A DNA stretch of 26,109 nt, taken from a virus. Shown here in pieces: positions 23,054 through 26,109 of this stretch (the stretch's first letter is position 1; each line of letters begins with the position of its first letter). Below the pieces are notes generated by a model, which had not been told where the DNA came from, did not search any database, and worked only from the letters and a program-made list of their open reading frames with translations. The position numbers and the translations under genes are program-made. The DNA lies in IMG/VR virus record IMGVR_UViG_3300030202_001564, positions 1 through 26,109 of that record. The stretch is one strand, 5' to 3'.

Positions 23054-23620
23054 GTGTACAAATCACGTAAATTGGTCAAGTTACTAACTGAAGGCGAAGT
23101 AGACAGCTTGCTAGCTGTTGCAGCCCGTGACCCGTTTCACGATGCAGTTATTAAAACATTTTATATGTGTGGGCTACGGGTCAGTGAGCTGGTGTCGCTG
23201 CCAAGTCAGATACTTAAAGCCAACTCAGATATGATTTTCATAACAGGGAAGGGGGGTCGTGAGCGCATGGTGCCTTTTCCCCCAGTTGTGCGTGATTGCC
23301 TGATGAACTGTAAGCCAGGCGCACAATATATATTCCCAAAAGGAAATGGTCATATAAGTCGCCAGGCCATTTTAAACATTATTAAAGAATTAGCGCAGAG
23401 TGCTGGCATTCGACAAACCGTTACGCCCCACCAGCTGCGCCATTCATTTGCCACCCACATGTTAGAGGGTGGGGCAGACCTAGTGAGTTTAATGTTGCTC
23501 CTGGGGCATTCAGACATTTCAACAACTGAGAAATATCTGCATGTGAGAACCAAGCATTTAATTGAGACTATAAAGAAACATCCATTAGCGAGGGAGAACA
23601 ATGGAACAAACACACTATAG
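23054..23620 (+). CDS. Short tyrosine recombinase / integrase catalytic domain (188 aa)
   Basis: The catalytic set is complete: R42 (CGLRVSEL), K66 (TGKGGRER), H126 and R129 (HQLRHSFATH), H152 (LGHSDIST) and nucleophile Y161 (EKYLHV). It is related to XerC/XerD-type recombinases. At 188 residues it has only the catalytic domain; the N-terminal SAM-like core-binding domain and any arm-binding domain are missing, since upstream in-frame sequence offers only ~40 codons. I chose the GTG at 23054 because AAGGA is six bases upstream and the candidate promoter would start transcription downstream of the ATG at 23024, which adds ten residues. The stop overlaps the serine recombinase by 20 bp. It may integrate the phage or resolve dimers. 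Confidence 0.83.
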   Translation: MYKSRKLVKLLTEGEVDSLLAVAARDPFHDAVIKTFYMCGLRVSELVSLPSQILKANSDMIFITGKGGRERMVPFPPVVRDCLMNCKPGAQYIFPKGNGHISRQAILNIIKELAQSAGIRQTVTPHQLRHSFATHMLEGGADLVSLMLLLGHSDISTTEKYLHVRTKHLIETIKKHPLARENNGTNTL

Positions 23621-24377
23621 ACCTGACCACGGGCAAGAGCATAGCGGCAAGTACGCGGCGTATGTCAGGGTCAGTACAGACAAACAGGACGTTAAGACCC
23701 AAGAGTTTCGCATTAAGAACTATCTTAATGGCGGTGACTACCAGGTTAAATGGTTTCGCGATGAGGGTGTCAGTTCTGGTAAAGATTGGCACAAACGCGA
23801 AGCATTACAACTTTGCCTGGATTACTGCCGCAAAAATGAAGCAACGTTAATTATCTATTCAATATCTCGAATGGCTAGACGTACTTGGGAAGCGCTGCGG
23901 TTTTTAGAACAAGAAGTACTGCCAGGTAAAATTAAACTAGTGGTCGTTGATAATCCAAACCTCGACCATAAAACGGTCGGGTTGCTTGCAGCTGTTGCTG
24001 AGATGGAGCGCGCCAACATAAGAGAGCGCACAAAAGCTTCAATAGACCGCATTCAAGCTGAAATAAAAGAAAAGGGTTATTTTGTTAGCAAAGCTGGCAA
24101 GCGCTTAACGTCTCTAGGTTCCAGGCAAATGAATGCGATTTCCAAAAAAGGAACTGAAACTGTTATTGACGCAACAAATGAACGGACACAAGAAGTAGGC
24201 CCGTTAATTGCAAAGTATCGAAAAGATAATATTAGCTATAGAGATATTGCAGCACACTTAAATCGATTAAGTATTCCAACGCCCACCAAGCTTAGAAACC
24301 CCGATACAACAGTAAAAAATATCTGGCATGCTAGCTCTGTGCGTAATTATTACCTGAGATATGAGGGAGATAAATAA
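23601..24377 (+). CDS. Serine recombinase, resolvase/invertase type (258 aa)
   Basis: YAAYVRVSTDKQD puts the nucleophile at S25 with R23 nearby. Other family motifs follow: WFRDEGVSSGKDWHKREAL, IIYSISRMARRTWEALRFL and AAVAEMERANIRERTKAS (the long dimerisation E-helix). Residues ~200-250 form a C-terminal helix-turn-helix (YRKDNISYRDIAAHLNRLSI), with a final WHASSVRNYYLRYEG. All catalytic-domain parts are present. It is longer than Hin/resolvase (~190) but lacks the large-serine-integrase zinc domain. GAGGGAG lies close to the ATG and the gene overlaps the tyrosine recombinase by 20 bp. It could invert or resolve phage DNA; target sites are not seen. Confidence 0.88.
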   Translation: MEQTHYRPDHGQEHSGKYAAYVRVSTDKQDVKTQEFRIKNYLNGGDYQVKWFRDEGVSSGKDWHKREALQLCLDYCRKNEATLIIYSISRMARRTWEALRFLEQEVLPGKIKLVVVDNPNLDHKTVGLLAAVAEMERANIRERTKASIDRIQAEIKEKGYFVSKAGKRLTSLGSRQMNAISKKGTETVIDATNERTQEVGPLIAKYRKDNISYRDIAAHLNRLSIPTPTKLRNPDTTVKNIWHASSVRNYYLRYEGDK

Positions 24378-24979
24378 TGAAAATGAGCAAAGAAGATAAA
24401 CGCTTTTTTAAACGTCACAAAAACGCTCGGTGGTTTAATTTTTTAAATCCTAGCGATGCCTTTACAGAACGTCGGTGGGAAAAATTTACAAAAATGGGGT
24501 ATGCTTTTTTCTTTGGTGATAAAATTGTGCATGATTATGTTAAAGAAACCATCCAATGGGAACTAAAAAGATTTGCAATGAGAGCAGAGCGTGAAACCGA
24601 GCCGAGCGTTCGATTTTTTCGACAATCTTTAAATTCCTACACCATATGGATGGAGCTGATGAACTCAAATATTCATCATGGTAACACTCAACGATTGACA
24701 ACCGTGCTGTCAATCATTGATAAATACGAAATTTCTCGAAACACAGTAAAACGTGTCCTAAATCAGGCTATAGAAGCTGGCTGGGTGGTGGAATATCAAC
24801 CAACTGAAACCTGTCCTTATGTTCATTATGAAGCTACAGAGCAGTGTATGTTTGAGTTTTTTAAGCGCGTTAAGCGAGAAGCAACTTTATTTAACGACGG
24901 TTTTCAGCACACATCAATTGCTTTTCATAAGCTCTTAGAATTTGAAAAATATATCGACGATAAATCGCATATTGGCTAA
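24377..24979 (+). CDS. Winged-helix-like protein, possible regulator (200 aa)
   Basis: The start overlaps the serine recombinase stop as TAATG. The N-terminus is basic and aromatic (FKRHKNARWFNFLNPSDAFT). A helix-turn-helix-like segment lies at ~residues 107-130 (LTTVLSIIDKYEISRNTVKR, then VLNQAIEAGWVVEYQP), the form of GntR or MarR-like winged helices. The remainder is helical and charged with no known catalytic motif. Since it follows two recombinases, it may regulate them, or control lysogeny; neither is proven. Confidence 0.5.
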   Translation: MKMSKEDKRFFKRHKNARWFNFLNPSDAFTERRWEKFTKMGYAFFFGDKIVHDYVKETIQWELKRFAMRAERETEPSVRFFRQSLNSYTIWMELMNSNIHHGNTQRLTTVLSIIDKYEISRNTVKRVLNQAIEAGWVVEYQPTETCPYVHYEATEQCMFEFFKRVKREATLFNDGFQHTSIAFHKLLEFEKYIDDKSHIG

Positions 24980-24991
24980 ATATGTGTCAGC

Positions 24992-25014
24992 CGTTGATAC
25001 CTCAAGTGTCAACG
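24992..25014. promoter_or_regulatory. Inverted repeat in the gap before the 125-aa gene
   Basis: CGTTGATA (24992-24999) and TGTCAACG (25007-25014) are complementary with one G-T pair, loop CCTCAAG. No T-run follows, so an operator is more likely than a terminator. The surrounding gap (24980-25072) has no gene. Confidence 0.35.
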
Positions 25015-25072
25015 ATGGATACTTGTTTTATAAAATAATGGTTTTAAACTATAAGAACGGAGAGGGAATAAG

Positions 25073-25450
25073 ATGCGCACAAAAATAACACGAAACAAAA
25101 AGCTACGTGCCAATGACACAGTGCTGGCTATGGAAGCTGGGCAGCTGCGATTTGCACGTCGTCTTAATGTTAAAATGTGGCATCCAAATCATTTACGTGG
25201 CGCGATTGATGTTCTGGCAAAATCTGTCGAAGAACTCAAAAGGTTATCGGATAGCAATTCACTTAGACAGGTTGATAAATTAATTTATGCTCAGTCTGTC
25301 CTAATTGCGACGAATAATAACCTTGCTAAAGTTTCCCCATCTGACCCCAGAACCAGGGGGGCTGAACGTTTAAAGTTTAAATCAAGTGGCATGGTAGATA
25401 CCAACGGCCACATTGAATTGGGCTTGAGAGAGGACTTATCCAATATCTAA
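25073..25450 (+). CDS. Hypothetical protein (125 aa)
   Basis: AGAGGG lies six bases before the ATG, a good ribosome binding site. The N-terminus is basic (MRTKITRNKKLRANDTVLAM), followed by a helical middle (LRGAIDVLAKSVEELKRLSD, then QVDKLIYAQSVLIATNNNLA) and a Gly/Lys-rich end. I do not recognise a family. It has no signal peptide, no membrane segment and no obvious metal-binding motif. Its place between recombinases and the exonuclease gene suggests an early-gene role in DNA metabolism, but that is a guess. Confidence 0.5.
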   Translation: MRTKITRNKKLRANDTVLAMEAGQLRFARRLNVKMWHPNHLRGAIDVLAKSVEELKRLSDSNSLRQVDKLIYAQSVLIATNNNLAKVSPSDPRTRGAERLKFKSSGMVDTNGHIELGLREDLSNI

Positions 25451-25451
25451 T

Positions 25452-25509
25452 CGTTAGGTATTGGTCGAGAACGGAAACGTTTTGGAATTGTACAACCAGG
25501 CCGTTAGGT
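25452..25509. repeat. Direct repeats CGTTAGGT flanking a palindrome cluster
   Basis: CGTTAGGT occurs at 25452-25459 and 25502-25509. Between them lie the palindrome AAACGTTT (25475-25482) and the repeat TTGGAATTGTACAAC. The 120-bp gap 25451-25570 contains no gene; its dense repeats suggest a control region for the genes to the right. Confidence 0.4.
25482..25496. repeat. 15-bp direct repeat TTGGAATTGTACAAC, copy 2
   Basis: It is identical to 20546-20560 and carries the third TTGTACAA palindrome (25488-25495). It lies in the control region upstream of the small membrane protein. Confidence 0.5.
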
Positions 25510-25570
25510 GAGCGGTACGAGATAAGTAATTGAACCCAAAGGGGAATGTTACATTTTTGAGGAGAATAAT

Positions 25571-25747
25571 ATGGATAAGAATCGCATAATATATAAAAAA
25601 CCTATTAATGCTATAGTTCAGAGTAATCTGTTTAAACAGCACAAACAGGCCTGTGAAACAGTATTAACAGCATTTCTGTTTTTTACAATAGTCATTGGTT
25701 TCATTGTGTTTTCTTGGGGTTTAACCCCTGAGATTGTGAGCCAGTAA
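25571..25747 (+). CDS. Small single-span membrane protein (58 aa)
   Basis: GAGGAG lies six bases before the ATG. The sequence begins with a basic segment (MDKNRIIYKKPINAIVQSNL) followed by a hydrophobic stretch TVLTAFLFFTIVIGFIVFSW (residues ~30-49), one clear membrane helix. The basic N-terminus predicts N-in orientation. It is too small to be an enzyme; possible roles are a membrane anchor, superinfection-exclusion factor or holin-like protein, none of them shown. The stop is one base before the next start. Confidence 0.55.
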   Translation: MDKNRIIYKKPINAIVQSNLFKQHKQACETVLTAFLFFTIVIGFIVFSWGLTPEIVSQ

Positions 25748-25748
25748 C

Positions 25749-26109
25749 ATGCCTAAACTTACAAAAACAGGCTGGGAAATCGGTAGTAGCGAAGCTGGCG
25801 CTATCGTTTTACACAAGACCGCCTTTCAAACAAGGCACGAAGTTTTGCACAATCACAAAATGGCACGAGCTGGTGTTGAAACTATTGATAGAGCTGAGAC
25901 AGCTGCAATGCGTCGTGGCAACGCCTTGGAAGGTGGTGTAGCGGATTGGGCATCAATGGAAATTAGAATACAAACAGGCGTTGAGAACAACGTCTGGGAG
26001 CCAACAGAGCCATTCAAAATTAAAGAGCTCGGTATTGCTTCGAGCATCGATAGGTTGATTGAGGTTAATGAGCCTATGTATTTGCCCACCTTAGATGATA
26101 ATATTGTTG
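25749..26109 (+). CDS. YqaJ / lambda-exonuclease-like nuclease (5' part, cut by window edge)
   Basis: The ATG at 25749 follows the previous stop by one base. WEIGSSEAGAIVLHKTAFQT (the 'IG-SD-A-I-G-SPY-T' start of the family), then AMRRGNALEGGVADWASMEI and LGIASSIDRLIEV match the N-terminal part of YqaJ-type viral recombinase nucleases (PD-(D/E)XK fold). The metal-binding Glu in ALEGG is present and the 'ASSID' region corresponds to the usual 'A--DG' strand. It would resect double-strand ends for single-strand annealing recombination, normally together with a RecT/Bet partner that should lie to the right of the window. The gene continues past 26109. Confidence 0.65.
   Translation, partial: MPKLTKTGWEIGSSEAGAIVLHKTAFQTRHEVLHNHKMARAGVETIDRAETAAMRRGNALEGGVADWASMEIRIQTGVENNVWEPTEPFKIKELGIASSIDRLIEVNEPMYLPTLDDNIV

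Noticed and set aside
1-26109. CRISPR arrays, tRNA genes, insertion sequences
   Set aside because: No regularly spaced repeats with unique spacers, no cloverleaf I could recognise, and no transposase; the only periodic repeats are the origin iterons and fibre repeats.

Overview
The window is a piece of a tailed-phage (or prophage) genome with podovirus-type virion genes. The evidence is a complete head-to-tail morphogenesis block in one direction, very tight gene packing (most junctions are 1-4 nt ATGA or TAATG overlaps) and no rRNA, tRNA or bacterial housekeeping gene. The portal, scaffold, capsid, tail-tube adaptor, nozzle-like protein, internal virion proteins and tail fibre have T7-like character. 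However, the terminase genes precede the portal, a Bbp19-like gene lies between portal and scaffold, and no phage RNA polymerase is visible. That is closer to BPP-1-type temperate podoviruses than to T7. The tail-fibre repeats and giant 'polyvalent' virion proteins resemble those in marine phages. The host cannot be named; a marine proteobacterium is a reasonable inference only.

Layout. Positions 1-2541 (minus strand): tail fibre, running off the left edge. 2588-10629: two ~1000-residue internal/polyvalent proteins and two smaller internal virion proteins. 10629-13324: nozzle-like and adaptor proteins. 13342-13364: strong terminator. 13373-15796: small decoration-like protein, major capsid, scaffold, Bbp19-like protein; the capsid has its own leader with a candidate promoter and a hairpin. 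15793-20401: portal, very small ORFs, GNAT-like protein, terminase large and small subunits, small accessory protein. 20562-22971: replication module on the same strand. It holds a winged-helix replication initiator whose own gene carries three 33-bp-spaced palindromic iterons and a perfect DnaA box, two tiny Cys-rich proteins, a PD-(D/E)XK nuclease, a stand-alone DnaA domain IV protein, and a DUF1064 nuclease-like protein. At about 22972-23053 transcription diverges. The plus strand then carries a tyrosine recombinase overlapping a serine recombinase, a winged-helix-like protein, an unknown protein, a small membrane protein and the start of a YqaJ/lambda-exonuclease-like gene cut by the right edge.

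How it fits together (inference). The initiator would bind its intragenic iterons, as lambda O does, next to a DnaA box. The phage also encodes the DnaA DNA-binding domain without its ATPase. Nucleases and the exonuclease would process replicating DNA, recombinases would handle integration or resolution, and the terminase would package DNA into the capsid. No lysis genes, obvious CI-type repressor, att site, CRISPR array or diversity-generating retroelement were seen within the window.
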